A stretch of DNA of 64,000 bases. Origin: Gonocerus acuteangulatus. Lineage: Eukaryota > Arthropoda > Insecta > Hemiptera > Coreidae. Below, piece after piece: positions 21,071 through 31,828 of this stretch. The notes under the pieces were generated by a model. The model was not told the DNA's origin. It searched no databases and saw only the letters and a program-made list of their open reading frames with translations. Numbering within the stretch: the stretch's first letter is position 1; each line of letters opens with the position of its first letter. Position numbers and translations under genes: made by a program. The stretch is taken from assembly GCA_946811695.1 (NCBI GenBank), contig OX328123.1, positions 32,891,373-32,955,372 of the forward strand. The letters are read 5' to 3'.

Positions 21071-22660
21071 CTGTCATTAGGACCAACTTCTTGGCTGCAA
21101 ATTGGCGCTCGGCACTGGTAAACTATAAGACTTTCATTTGGGCACACTTCATGACGACGAAATAGGCACTTGACATTGGTAAAGTATTAGGCTGTCATTA
21201 GGACCAACTTCTTGGCTGCAAATTGGCGCTCGGCACTGGTAAACTATAAGACTTTCATTTGGGCACACTTCATGACGACGAAATAGGCACTTGACACTGG
21301 TAAAGTATTAGGCTGTCATTAGGACCAACTTCTTGGCTGCAAATTGGCGCTCGGCACTGGTAAACTATAAGACTTTCATTTGGGCACACTTCATGACGAC
21401 GAAATAGGTACTTGACACTGGTAAAGTATTAGGCTGTCATTAGGACCAACTTCTTGGCTGCAAATTGGCGCTCGGCACTGGTAAACTATAAGACTTTCAT
21501 TTGGGCACACTTCATGACGACGAAATAGGCACTTGACATTGGTAAAGTATTAGGCTGTCATTAGGACCAACTTCTTGGCTGCAAATTGGCGCTCGGCACT
21601 GGTAGACTATAAGACTTTCATTTGGGCACACTTCATGACGACGAAATAGGCACTTGACATTGGTAAAGTATTAGGCTGTCATTAGGACCAACTTCTTGGC
21701 TGCAAATTGGCGCTCGGCACTGGTAAACTATAAGACTTTCATTTGGGCACACTTCATGACGACGAAATAGGCACTTGACATTGGTAAAGTATTAGGCTGT
21801 CATTAGGACCAACTTCTTGGCTGCAAATTGGCGCTCGGCACTGGTAAACTATAAGACTTTCATTTGGGCACACTTCATGACGACGAAATAGGCACTTGAC
21901 ATTGGTAAAGTATTAGGCTGTCATTAGGACCAACTTCTTGGCTGCAAATTGGCGCTCGGCACTGGTAAACTATAAGACTTTCATTTGGGCACACTTCATG
22001 ACGACGAAATAGGCACTTGACATTGGTAAAGTATTAGGCTGTCATTAGGACCAACTTCTTGGCTGCAAATTGGCGCTCGGCACTGGTAAACTATAGGACT
22101 TTCATTTGGGCACACTTCATGACGACGAAATAGGCACTTGACATTGGTAAAGTATTAGGCTGTCATTAGGACCAACTTCTTGGCTGCAAATTGGCGCTTG
22201 GCACTGGTAAACTATAAGACTTTCATTTGGGCACACTTCATGACGACGAAATAGGCACTTGACATTGGTAAAGTATTAGGCTGTCATTAGGACCAACTTC
22301 TTGACTGCAAATTGGCGCTCGGCACTGGTAAACTATAAGACTTTCATTTGGGCACACTTCATGACGACGAAATAGGCACTTGACATTGGTAAAGTATTAG
22401 GCTGTCATTAGGACCAACTTCTTGGCTGCAAATTGGCGCTCGGCACTGGTAGACTATAAGACTTTCATTTGGGCACACTTCATGACGACGAAATAGGCAC
22501 TTGACATTGGTAAAGTATTAGGCTTTGATTAGGACCAAGTTCTTGGCTGCAAATTGGCTCTCGGCACTGGTAAAGTATAAGGCTCTCATTCGGGCACACC
22601 TCTTGGCACTTGACATTAGTGTAGTCCAAGACTGTCATTCAGAGAAATTCCTTCGCTACA
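21071..22660. repeat. 121-bp minisatellite array with dimeric (60+61 bp) units
   Basis: Twelve near-identical 121-bp units start at 21071, 21192, 21313 and so on to 22402. A degraded thirteenth starts near 22523 and the array decays to about 22660. Each unit is two related halves. One begins CTGTCATTAGGACC (60 bp), the other CTTTCATTTGGGCAC (61 bp). Both share TCATT..GG..C..ACTTC near the start and TGGTAAA.TAT.AG at the end, and about two thirds of bases match. Variation between units is limited to scattered single bases. The period is not a multiple of three and there is no coding frame. It lies in the inferred transporter intron. Confidence 0.97.
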
Positions 22661-24177
22661 GAATTGGCGACAGCCTTAAGTATATCACAATGATTTCATG
22701 GAGACATTACTTGTTTACAAACTTAAGAGTACACACTTTTACTGTAATATAGAACTTTTGTCAGATGCACTTCTTGGCTACACAATGCGTATGACCGTTA
22801 TCAATATCCATCATCAGTCATAAATCATTATCAAGAATCAAATTCAAAAATATAAACTAAGAATGAGTTAAACAAAGTTTTTGAAGGCGAGCTTTTTCGG
22901 TGGGCTAGGCCATCATCTTATCGTTCGTAACAACTGGTTGGAGCAATGTATTAGAGCTTATACTCGTTTTATACATTAAAACATCAAACATATAATTTCA
23001 GCACAAATATCACATTTTAATATGTTATGACATAAAAAAACTGTCTTGGAGAACAGAGAAAGAGAGAAGACTCTTAAGAATGTTGTATAGAAGATTACTT
23101 ACAATGTTCTAAAGACAGAGTCACTGAAGCTCGACTGAGAGGAAAAGCTGAGATAATGGACTGATAAGGCTTTATGTAGGGAATTCCAAAACATTCGTTT
23201 GGTTAATGTTTGATTTAATAAAACCATTATTTATTTTGATACATAAAATAGAATGTAAGTTGCCTAAGTGTAAACTTTAGTACAAAATGTCCGGCTTCTA
23301 GGACCTGCATCATCATTTTACTGCATAACATCCATAGGTTTTTAAAAAAAAACAATTTAAAAAGAAAAAAAGAAAAAACCACCCATAGGAACAGGGAACT
23401 AAATTTAGTGGAAAATGTAGGACATTTTTTCTTCTGGACTGTAGCAGTTCACGGACTAAAACAACAAATATTTAATATTTTTTTTTAATATTTAATTTTC
23501 TCTAAACGTATGCAGAGTCTGTGAACCTTATGTTTGAAAATTTTGGGACATTTAAAATACTTTTTGAGTTATCCGACGATTTGGAACGCCTGAAAGAAAT
23601 TAAATCCAATTTTTACATTAAAAGTAGGTTGAAACTAGTAAAAGTTGAAAAGAATGAAAATAACAATGTGATCAAAGTGTTAAATACTGAAAAAAACAAA
23701 AAAGAAATAAGAAGCATATTCGAAAGAATACGAAATAAAGTCAAACACATACAACCCGCCCTCCTCGTCAACTTACTTCGCTCCCCCAGATTTATAAATA
23801 ATTTATGATAATTATATGAGGGATAATTCTCCTTCTTCTCAAGCCACTTTTCAACCTGTTTTTTAGTAATTTTTGTACCTATTTTTTGTTACTCATATTT
23901 TAAGTTTTAAATCTGTATCCATCTGTCTTGAATTTTAAACCCTAACTGTAATCAAATTACCATAATATACCTAATAACTTGTACAATACTGTTCTAATAT
24001 TCTTTGAGAGTTGAAATCTCACTGTTTTAGTGAAAAGTAAAACAATATTTTATGCCACTTATTTTATTGGCTTTACCCACTAAGTCTCATGTGTGTTTGT
24101 AGGTTTTAAAAGAATTGTTTGCCAAAATTTACGATGAACTTGGTGCACTTAAGGTTTTGAAGATATTTGTAAAAAAA
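22661..24177. other. No supported gene
   Basis: AT-rich. An open frame of about 95 codons at 23521-23808 (plus) is Lys- and Asn-rich and unlike any family I know. Its composition is what AT-rich DNA gives by chance. Confidence 0.4.
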
Positions 24178-24228
24178 GGGGTCTCCCGTGGTCTAGTGGC
24201 TAGCGCGCTAGATTCATAAAATAAATTC

Positions 24229-24268
<40 letters not shown>
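24178..24268 (+). mobile_element. SINE-1 copy, internally deleted
   Basis: The tRNA-like head GTGGTCTAGTGGCTAGCGCG is followed by a short stretch and then directly by a long poly(A). The B box and body are missing. Confidence 0.7.
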
Positions 24269-24271
<3 letters not shown>

Positions 24272-24872
24272 TAAAAAACTTAATTATCCTTAGTTTATTT
24301 GCCGTAGGGAAAAAAAGCCGGTACTTAGCTATCCTCACCGTAAAAAGGGCATGTTTTGAAGTTACTGTCCAATAAATTTCATGGCCCAACTCGACCGTAT
24401 TTCTGCACAGTCTAAGAAAATTAATGTATCAGTTAGCGAAGCGATTTTATTACGAAATACGTCTTTACCATTATTATTTTCTGCAGAGATGGTGAACATT
24501 TTTTGCTGGCAAGTAACTGAACATTAACTGATCCATCTACTAGCTCGTGTAAAACTGTTTTTATTCGTTACTAGCTGACCCGGCGAACTACGTACCGCCT
24601 AACAGTCGATTCATTAATTTTTTATTCTTTATAATACTTATTCTGCTATTCGGGACACCGGCTCAGCAACTAAGATAAAAAAAGAAACGAAGAAAGTTAA
24701 TAAGTCAACAATTACATTATGACAAAAAATGAAAATTATAAAACTCTTCAAATTCTTTTAATAGTCATTAAAAAATCACAATGAAAATTACAATTTCAGA
24801 TTTCTTATTAAGATACCTAGTTATTATATTTCATTTTATTTTTACTTACCTATTCTAAATTAAGATTCATTT

Positions 24873-25298
24873 TTATTGTAGTACTTCATGATACACGATA
24901 TTTTTTGTTTGATTACCTGGCACGTAAACAAACAGAGCAGATGGTTTTCCAACACGGGAATAGGCAACATACAATTGACCATGCGAGAAACTTGGGTTTT
25001 CTAGATTAATACCACAAACACTTAATGACTGCCCCTGGGATTTGTTTATAGGCAAACTTAGTTCGTAGGTCCAATAGCAACACAGTTGTAGGCACTGTAA
25101 TCAATTGACAGCAGCTCGATTCAAACTTGCACCATTATTAGTCGAATGTCGCGCTTCAAGGGTATGTCTTAAGCGAATTCATTCAGGATCATTGCGATCT
25201 TCACGTTCCTGGCCAGTACGATTAGATTGATAATTAATCTGATTCGTTGCATTTCGGGTTCTTCTGCCTAAATTTGTCCGCCGCCTTATAGGAGGCAT
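24873..25298 (-). pseudogene. Helitron Rep/PIF1-like helicase remnant (N- and C-terminal ends only)
   Basis: The 5' part starts at ATG 25298 and reads MPPIRRRTNLGRRTRNATNQ, the typical opening of arthropod Helitron helicase polyproteins. It meets a stop after about 40 residues. The 3' part reads LPINKSQGQSLSVCGINLEN then FSHGQLYVAYSRVG, the C-terminal motifs of PIF1-type helicases, and stops at 24873. In autonomous Helitrons these flank more than a thousand residues of HUH Rep nuclease and helicase. Here they are about 100 bp apart, so the centre is deleted and the copy cannot encode a working protein. Confidence 0.85.
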
Positions 25299-25741
25299 AT
25301 TTAGTAAGTCACAAACACACAACACTTTTGTAATTTTATAGAAATTTGTGGCTTTTAGATTTAGTAATATTATAGATGCACAGCGAAGAGACGATTACAT
25401 TTCAAGTGACATTTTACTAAAGACAATTTACATTTTACCAGAGACAATTTGTTTTAGAGTAATGTTAAAATCGTATAAATATTGACAAATACTGACATTA
25501 ACATTTAAACATTTAATGTCACTCAATTGTTATGCCTTCCCAGAACCCCTCCACTAACACTTAAACTTTATGGTATGGTATTGAAGTTCAAATTGACCTT
25601 TAAATATTATTACAAATCTTTTGTATGGGAATATAGAAAAGTGGGGTCTATTTTACTTCGTTAACGGAAATATAAATTAATTTAAATTGCATTATTAGCA
25701 TTCTATTGTCACCTAGTGATTACATGTTCTTATTTATTTAA

Positions 25742-25943
25742 ATTTTAACGTCTATTATTATTAACTGAGAATTTTAAGACTGGTTATCTATAGGTTACCA
25801 CCCGGTTCTAGCTGGAATAGGGTTGATGCCTTTTCTTTTTTCTAAAGAAAAGCTACCACCCCTAGTGGGAATTGAACCCACGACCCTTGGCACGGAGTGC
25901 TAAGTTCTCAAGCCTTACAGTCACGTCCACCAAGCCTCCACAT
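25742..25943 (-). mobile_element. SINE-2 copy (tRNA-Ser/Leu-like head)
   Basis: On the minus strand the copy carries GGTGGACGTGACTGTAAGG (head), GTGGGTTCAATTCCCACTAG (B box region), then AAAAGAAAAGGCATCAACCC. It ends with the tail that reads GACGTTAAAATT. It is nested in Helitron A. Confidence 0.8.
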
Positions 25944-25945
25944 AT

Positions 25946-25947
<2 letters not shown>

Positions 25948-25981
<34 letters not shown>

Positions 25982-26013
25982 GGCGCATCGACATAATTCT
26001 TGGCCATTATCGC
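25948..26013 (-). repeat. SINE-1 3'-end fragment with poly(A)
   Basis: On the minus strand: GTCGGCGATAATGGCC, then GATGCGCCGT, then poly(A). The stem CGGCG / CGCCG is perfect. Only the LINE-like tail of SINE-1 is present. Confidence 0.7.
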
Positions 26014-26174
26014 CGACATGTTCTTATTATTACTGTTATAGTTAAATAAAAACGTATTTATTTTTTCGGGCAATTTTTTAAATTTTTCTCTCCGTAAGAA
26101 CCATCCTCGTAGCTCAAGGAATATTATAAAAAAAGAATTAGCGAAATCTATCAACACATTTAGCGATTCATTTT

Positions 26175-27339
26175 TCTACTATATATTTGTCAAATACCAC
26201 TCACTCACTCACTCACTCACTCATCTATCAACGCCCAGCCCAAACCGCTCGACAGACAATTTTGAAACTTTGCATGGACACTCTCTATATAAAGTAGGCG
26301 CTCGCTAAGAAAGGATTTTTTGATATTCGTATTTTTAAGCATTTTTAGGGGGGTTTAAAGTTTGAGTTGGTTAGAGAAGGCAAGCCTAAGCAGCCTGCGT
26401 TACTAGGACGATAAAGAACAGCTGTTACCTTACATTATCTATCTCATAGTTTTATTTCTAATTGAGGTTAATTTCAACTATGATGGCAGACCTTGAATTA
26501 CTAGAAATTAACTGCCCCTCATAGAGTTTTAATTGCGTTTCTTTTCTGCCTGTCCCCGTCAGATAGGCTTGCCATATTTTTGGAGAGTTAAACCGAGACA
26601 CATTAATATGGGATGGGCATACCAGGGGGGGGGGATAAAAAGAGTACAAATTATAAGCAAAATGGTTGGTGAGTTTTAAGCCTAGCAACTAACGGGAAGG
26701 GGGAATCCAAAACTGTTAGTCTACCCAAACCTTAAAAAATAAGAAGGGAACTTTTTTTGCTACTTGATTTTCTTAAAACAGTCTCTCAGCCAAATAGTAG
26801 TCTCTGGCAGCTGGCAGCGCTGTGCAGGTAGTTCCACCGTTTTACAGTTAGATTACTTCTCATTTCTTTGACACTGTGAGCAGTAGTAAAAATGTTAATT
26901 GTAGAAAAGTAACCGATGTAAAAAAGATTCTTATAAACATGAATTCATTACTTTTTACATCTTACAGCCTTTTCCGGGACATTGATAAAACTGGGTGGGA
27001 CACCGAAACAATTGCAAAATACCGGGACAGTCCCGGTCAAACCGTGATGTATGGCATATCCTTAGGTTTTCCAGGCGAGGTAATAATATCCGGAACCCTT
27101 GCACAGCCTCCTCGCCTATAACCTTGGTAACACTCGTAAATATATTGGGTGTTACCATATGACTTCTTGGAAACATAAACTTTTAAATTTTAACGCCCAT
27201 TGAATAAAATATAGTATGACGGGAACCGTGCTGTAATAAACTGCACAGAATTGTATAGTAACGTAATTTTAATGAAACATTATTTAACACAATAAAATAA
27301 CTACTTATCTGCCGTGACGAAGAACGGGTATTCAGCTAG
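26175..27339 (+). mobile_element. Helitron B, non-autonomous
   Basis: The 3' end is GAACGGGTATTCAGCTAG (27322-27339) followed by T, a canonical Helitron terminus. The 5' part TCTACTATATATTTGTC, a CACT repeat and CAACGCCCAGCCCAAACCGC resembles a common arthropod Helitron 5' region. The exact start is uncertain. There is no helicase frame. Confidence 0.65.
26569..27063. mobile_element. Short-TIR MITE nested in Helitron B
   Basis: Left AGGCTTGCCATA and right TATGGCATATCCTTA are inverted. The interior contains CCGGGACAGTCCCGG. A second GATAGGCTTGCCGTA end occurs alone at 61571. Boundaries are approximate. Confidence 0.4.
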
Positions 27340-27414
27340 TATATAATAGATATACAAATACGTTAACTGTTAAAAATGTTATAATTGAGAACGTATGTTT
27401 TTATTTATTTTTTT

Positions 27415-27650
27415 TTATTTAAATTTTAACGTCCATTTATTATTAACTACGAATTTTAGGACGGGTTTTCCAGGCGAGGTAATAATATTGGAGACCCGAT
27501 GGCCGTGAGGGTTAAGGCGAGAGCTCTTAACACTCCGTGTCAAAGGTCGTGGGTTCGATTCCCACTAGGGGTGGTGGCTTTTCTTTCGAAAAAAAGAAAA
27601 GGCATCACCCCTATCCTGGCTAGAAAAGGGTGGTAACCTATAGATGTTTT
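27415..27650 (+). mobile_element. SINE-2 copy with an inverted SINE-2 3' fragment in front
   Basis: 27415-27470 is the SINE-2 tail in minus orientation. A 26-bp block (GGTTTTCCAGGCGAGG...) also present at 27065 follows. From 27491 a plus-oriented SINE-2 runs through GATGGCCGTGAGGGTTAAGG (A box) and GTGGGTTCGATTCCCACTAG (B box) to GGTGGTAACCTATAG. The mixed order suggests template switching or rearrangement. Confidence 0.75.
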
Positions 27651-27699
27651 TATTTAAAAATGAATTTGCGTTAAGGAAGTGAAAAATACCCGAAAAGTG

Positions 27700-27862
27700 T
27701 TGTTTTTAGACTTTTTCGGGCAATTTTTTAAATTTTTCTCTCCGTAAGAACCATCCTCGTAGCTCAAGGAATATTATAAAAAAAGATTTAGCGAAATCGG
27801 TTCAGTTGTTCTCGAGATTTGCGCTTACCAACACATTCAGCGATTCATTTTTATATAATAGA
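27700..27862 (-). mobile_element. Helitron 5'-end fragment
   Basis: On the minus strand it starts TCTATTATATAAAAATGAAT at 27862, preceded by A as expected for Helitron insertion. It continues with the same sequence as 26060-26170. The downstream part is missing. Confidence 0.65.
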
Positions 27863-27870
27863 TAAGTGCA

Positions 27871-28948
27871 AATTTAAAGGAGAATATCTCGAGATCCATA
27901 AATACATTGGTTATTAATTTATTCGACTCCTCACTAAAACATTCATTTGGATTTATAAATCGCTCCACTCATTGAGTAAAATATGACGTTTCTAAATTGA
28001 ATAATTTGTATTTTTCAGGTTTTTCTTAATACAAACCGGTTTATATTCCATAATAATTATTTTATCGAATTGCGAGTGGTCTCTTTCGACTCAGGACAAA
28101 CCAATACTTCATGATACTGAAATCTGAAAGATTCAAGTACCTACAGGTTTTCCCCCTAAATCGGGTGTTTGGCACCATTGTGCACCGTTAGTATATTTTA
28201 CATAACTTGTGTTCCAGCAAGCCATGGTCCAAGCAAACCATTTGTAAACGGATTTAAATTTTCTTGTGAAGTCGAGGCAGTAACCAGCCTCGTCCTGAGA
28301 TTGTTAGATGAACGCTCGAGCCTTTCCCTCTGCATTTTATTCGGTAGTAAGCCTGGTTCTTCTTCCCCCAAGAAGTTAATCGCTCACCAGCAAAAGCTTT
28401 GTGGATCACGACAATATTGGCTCACGTCTCATTTCTGATGGTTTCCTGCCCTTCTTCAAAGTCCTTCTCGCCTTTTCAATTCTTGCATGCTCTTAAACAA
28501 AAATCACTTTGTTCAGTGCAACCACTTACTAACGGATATTGTGACACGCCATGATTTCCCCTTAGAATCTTCCCGGAGGTTTTCTCGGGTCACCAGCAAG
28601 AATGCTTAAATTTTCGTCTGAAAGACAGAAGGATAGACTTCCCAGGTATTTTATGGGCGCAATTACTATTACCTGGTACACGTAGGGTCCTTTAGTGTTC
28701 CAGGTAGAAAGAGTTCCTTAGGATTTCAGCCCCTTTCCTATATCTAAACTATTCAATAGATTCCTGTGTTTATCTTAAAATCATTCTTAGTAATTAGAAT
28801 ATTTTTCCCCAAGACTCTTTTTCTCTGAAACAGAATTATGATAACATATTTCGCTTCATAAAATCATAAAAATGAAGGGATGCTTTATAAATAGGATATA
28901 TATATATGAGTATATGAGTAAGTTTTTTTAATATTAAATAATACTCAC
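27871..28948. other. No recognised feature
   Basis: Intronic sequence. An open frame at 28169-28438 (plus) has no recognisable domain. Confidence 0.4.
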
Positions 28949-28996
28949 ATCTTCTTTATGTCCGTTCTTTAAATATGTCTTGTGTCCATTCTGCCT
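28949..28996 (-). CDS. Candidate small N-terminal exon of the transporter gene
   Basis: On the minus strand TTTGTTTCAG precedes a 48-bp segment that is followed by GTGAGTATT, both close to consensus. The segment is open in the frame that joins in phase 0 to the exon starting at 17540, and reads RQNGHKTYLKNGHKED. This is polar, as expected for the cytoplasmic N-terminus of LAT transporters. There is no in-frame ATG, so a start exon would lie further right. The evidence is splice consensus, frame and strand only. LAT N-termini are poorly conserved, so similarity cannot confirm it. Confidence 0.45.
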
Positions 28997-29089
28997 CTGA
29001 AACAAACAAAACTCATTATCGCAACACTGCCACTAAATTAGCATCCTAATCATTGAATGTGCAATATTATGATTGAAATTATATTATAA

Positions 29090-29470
29090 ACAAATAAAAA
29101 AAAATTAAAAAAATCATTATTGGACAAGCAGAATACAAAACAAAATATTTGTAGCTATAAATTGTTTATGTGATGAATGTGTATCTTTGGTCCATTCGAA
29201 AAAATATTTAAAAACATTAAAAGTATTTCTTCTATTCTTGCTTTAGTTACAATATTATGAGTATATAATATAGAGTAACATTCTTTTAAGTAGATTGATA
29301 ACAGAAAATGGTTGTGTTACCACAAATTTAATTTTGACTAAGTTAGAATAAGGAACAAAGAAAATAATATAATTAAACGCAAAATCAAAGAAATTATACT
29401 TAGAATAAAATACAGGATGAGAGTAGTGAATAGAATAAACGGAAATAAAACTAAAAATATTTTCGCTACT
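29090..29470. repeat. Dispersed 0.4-kb repeat, copy 1
   Basis: It aligns collinearly with 35635-35975, including ATTGGACAAGCAGAATAC, GGTCCATTCGAAAAAATATT and AATAAAATACAGGATGAGAG. No inverted termini or coding frame are seen, so the element type is unknown. Confidence 0.75.
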
Positions 29471-29825
29471 TAATTGACAATGATTAATAATGGGCATGTT
29501 AATGCCAAAGGTTTCTATTGTAGTAATTTGACTTTACTTCTTTCGGGTATCGATGTTTGGAGAATCATCTTTATCGATTAATAGCTGATTGATTAGCGCC
29601 ATTTTTCTTAGCTTCATCATGACGTGGCTGTGTAATGGCTAGTGTACTTGCCTTCTGTACACATTGGTTGTAAATAATTTATTATTTAGCTCATTAGGAA
29701 CCAATAATGGTGCGAAGCTAGTGAAATTAGGATTAAAAGATTATGTTTATTAATTCAGGTGTTTTATTTACTAACCTTTTGTCTGATATATAATAAGTGG
29801 ATCGAATAGTCACTTTTCAATAATT

Positions 29826-29844
29826 ACACACACACACACAGATA

Positions 29845-29894
<50 letters not shown>
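29826..29894. repeat. (AC)n/(AT)n compound microsatellite
   Basis: AC run followed by a long AT run. Confidence 0.95.
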
Positions 29895-29899
<5 letters not shown>

Positions 29900-30244
29900 G
29901 TTGGCATATACATAAATTTCCTATAGTGAGCCAGCAAGTAGAGAATTTGCGTTTAATGTTAAAATATTTTTTTTTATTTAGAAATTTTTCATCAAGCTCA
30001 GTTAATAATTCACAAATAATCAAAATATCAATTAAAGAAAAAATATACACTAAGGAGCAAAATAAAAGAAGAGAATACAATTTTAACTCATGAAAAAAAA
30101 ATCAAAAATAATATTTAAAACTAGAACAAATGAATATTCCTAAACCGATTCAGTATGTGTGATAAATGTAGAGCTACCACTGTAAAATATTTAATAACCT
30201 ATCTTAATTGCAACGGCCACCAATAATGTGTGATACTAATGGCC

Positions 30245-30325
30245 AAAAAGGTGTCGAATATCCCAATATATTGGACATATATTTAGCATAATAATCGTAA
30301 GAAATATCAAGAATAGAATTGTCAG

Positions 30326-30394
<69 letters not shown>

Positions 30395-30463
30395 AATGTA
30401 TTCTTAATATTTCTTGTGCTAAATATATGTCCAATATATTAGGATATTCGACACCTTTTTGAA
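30245..30463. mobile_element. Inverted-repeat MITE with a microsatellite in its loop
   Basis: AAAAAGGTGTCGAATATCCC (30246) is inverted at GGATATTCGACACCTTTTTG (30441). The arms continue for about 70 bp through the ATTGGACATATATTTAGC block. The loop is a (TA)n(TG)n run at 30325-30394. Confidence 0.75.
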
Positions 30464-30685
30464 TTTTACTGATGCCAACACTGGGGCATTCATTTGTCTG
30501 TACCTTACTCTTGATTTTGTGAAGACTCTGATGTTTATCTATTTTTCACGATTTCGCAATAATAAACAAAATGGACCACAGATTCAGATTCAACATCCCA
30601 AATGCAAGATATGAAGATGTTTCTTGCCAAAAGTGAATACTATTTGTGTTTGTTCTGGACTTATTAAGATCCCTTTAATCATTAA
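30464..30685. other. No recognised feature
   Basis: Unique sequence with no gene seen. Confidence 0.4.
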
Positions 30686-31039
30686 AAAAAAAAGTCAGTC
30701 CCGTAACAGGCCACGAGGGCCCTGAGGGGCAGATACTATAGAGGTATCTGATTCATGACCATACGGCACACTAGGGAGATAGTGTGGTCAGTACTATGCT
30801 CCGGCCGCCTGATTTTCCCCTTGGCTGCTTCGACTGCTAGAGTCATTAGCACCCAAGGTATCCATTATTAATTAAATTAATTAACGGCTGGGTTGGCCTA
30901 GGGACGGTCAGGGAGGCCGAATTCAACCCCTGAACGAAGACACTAGGAGAAAAAAATCTTTGGTGTTTGCTCGGTATTTGAACTCAGGCCTCCCCAGCTT
31001 ATTTGTCCAGTGCTCTACCACTGAGCTAACCTCGCCCCC
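30686..31039 (-). mobile_element. SINE-3: tRNA-derived SINE with internal LINE-like hairpin
   Basis: On the minus strand the head GGGGCGAGGTTAGCTCAGTG and GTAGAGCAC is an A box. GAGTTCAAATACC is a B box about 50 nt on. The middle contains GGTGCTAATGACTCTAGCAG followed by AAGCAGCC, able to fold like the LINE 3' hairpin. A further region of about 150 bp ends in a T run. Flanks TAATCATTAAA and TAATAATTAAA may be the target duplication. A second copy is at 40131-40439. Confidence 0.8.
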
Positions 31040-31049
31040 TTAATAATTA

Positions 31050-31820
31050 AAGGATTCTTAATTATTAAGTGAAAACTATCGTCTATCCTAAGGTCGTTTT
31101 CTTTTCCATACTCACGTATATCGTGTTTCCAACAAAGAGCTACTTGCAAGGAGATAGTTAGCAGTACAGTCCTCCATTAGATTGCACCAGACAACTTCTT
31201 GATATTCAATACTTCCTTCAACACCGAGGTCACAATCTCGAGGACACTCCTGTCTCTTTGGTGCAACCAGCTTCCCATCTCTGGAGTATGCCATTTTCAT
31301 CGACCAACCCTCTCTGATTTCTCAACAAAGGAGTAATTTCATTTTCATTCTGAAGGAATGTTGCTTTCCTGATATTACAGTCATGAAAGGATTTCCGAAA
31401 CGTTTCTTTTTTTTTTTTTTTTTTTTTTTTTTTTGCCAAAAATGTTCCTAATAACATTATTGTCAGACATTTCCTATTTTTAGAACTCCTTTATCGCTTG
31501 ATAAATTTTATAGACATTTTACACTTGCGATTTGGAAGTTGGAGGTTTGCAAAAAACTTTTATAATATCAGCATTGCTAGGAGGCCACACAACTAAACTG
31601 ACAACTCATTTCTATACGAATGGGTAGATTCAATATACAGACAAAGTCTAGATATTATTTATACACAAAAGATAACTGAATCTGAGATAGAAATTATGTT
31701 TTTCTTTATTTATAGATTAGTCGATCTAGGAAATGAATTTGTCGAGGACGGTAATAAGGCTAAATGAAATTGAATAAAAGTTATGGATGCAGAGTTCAAA
31801 GATAAACACGACCTAATACG
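31050..31820. other. No supported gene
   Basis: A T run lies near 31405. Short overlapping minus-strand frames at 31112-31457 in two phases look weakly protein-like (for example NQRGLVDENGILQRW) but match nothing I can name. They may be a decayed retroelement piece. Confidence 0.3.
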
Positions 31821-31828
31821 AGTAGTAC

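Larger units (their letters stand above)
24571..26174 (-). mobile_element. Helitron A, internally deleted
   Basis: Its 3' end on the minus strand is GCCGGGTCAGCTAG followed by T, the canonical Helitron CTAG/T terminus. The interior holds both the start and the end of a Rep/helicase protein but not its middle. 26060-26174 matches the 5' end of the Helitron at 27700-27862 (for example GGATGGTTCTTACGGAGAG). The exact 5' terminus is obscured where Helitron B begins. SINE-2 and a SINE-1 fragment are nested at 25742-26013. Confidence 0.75.
17541..28948 (-). other. Large 5' intron of the transporter gene (inferred)
   Basis: If the exon at 28949-28996 is real, this 11.4-kb stretch is one intron. It has consensus ends (GTGAGT donor, TTTGTTTCAG acceptor). 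It contains a MITE, the 121-bp minisatellite, and a Helitron and SINE cluster. No other host exon was recognised inside it. Confidence 0.45.

Noticed and set aside
21071..22660. Minisatellite considered as a CRISPR array
   Set aside because: The repeats are contiguous with no unique spacers, the 121-bp unit is dimeric, and the genome is eukaryotic.
23521..23808. 95-codon Lys/Asn-rich frame as a gene
   Set aside because: Its composition is that expected of AT-rich DNA. It has no recognisable motif and no splice-flanked structure.
30960..31039. tRNA gene on the minus strand (and at 40365-40436)
   Set aside because: It is the head of SINE-3. Two copies share the same non-tRNA body, and the acceptor stem is not closed.
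31112..31457. Two overlapping minus-strand frames as one frameshifted gene
   Set aside because: Residues look partly protein-like, but the two frames overlap, one includes poly-Lys from a T homopolymer, and no family is recognised.
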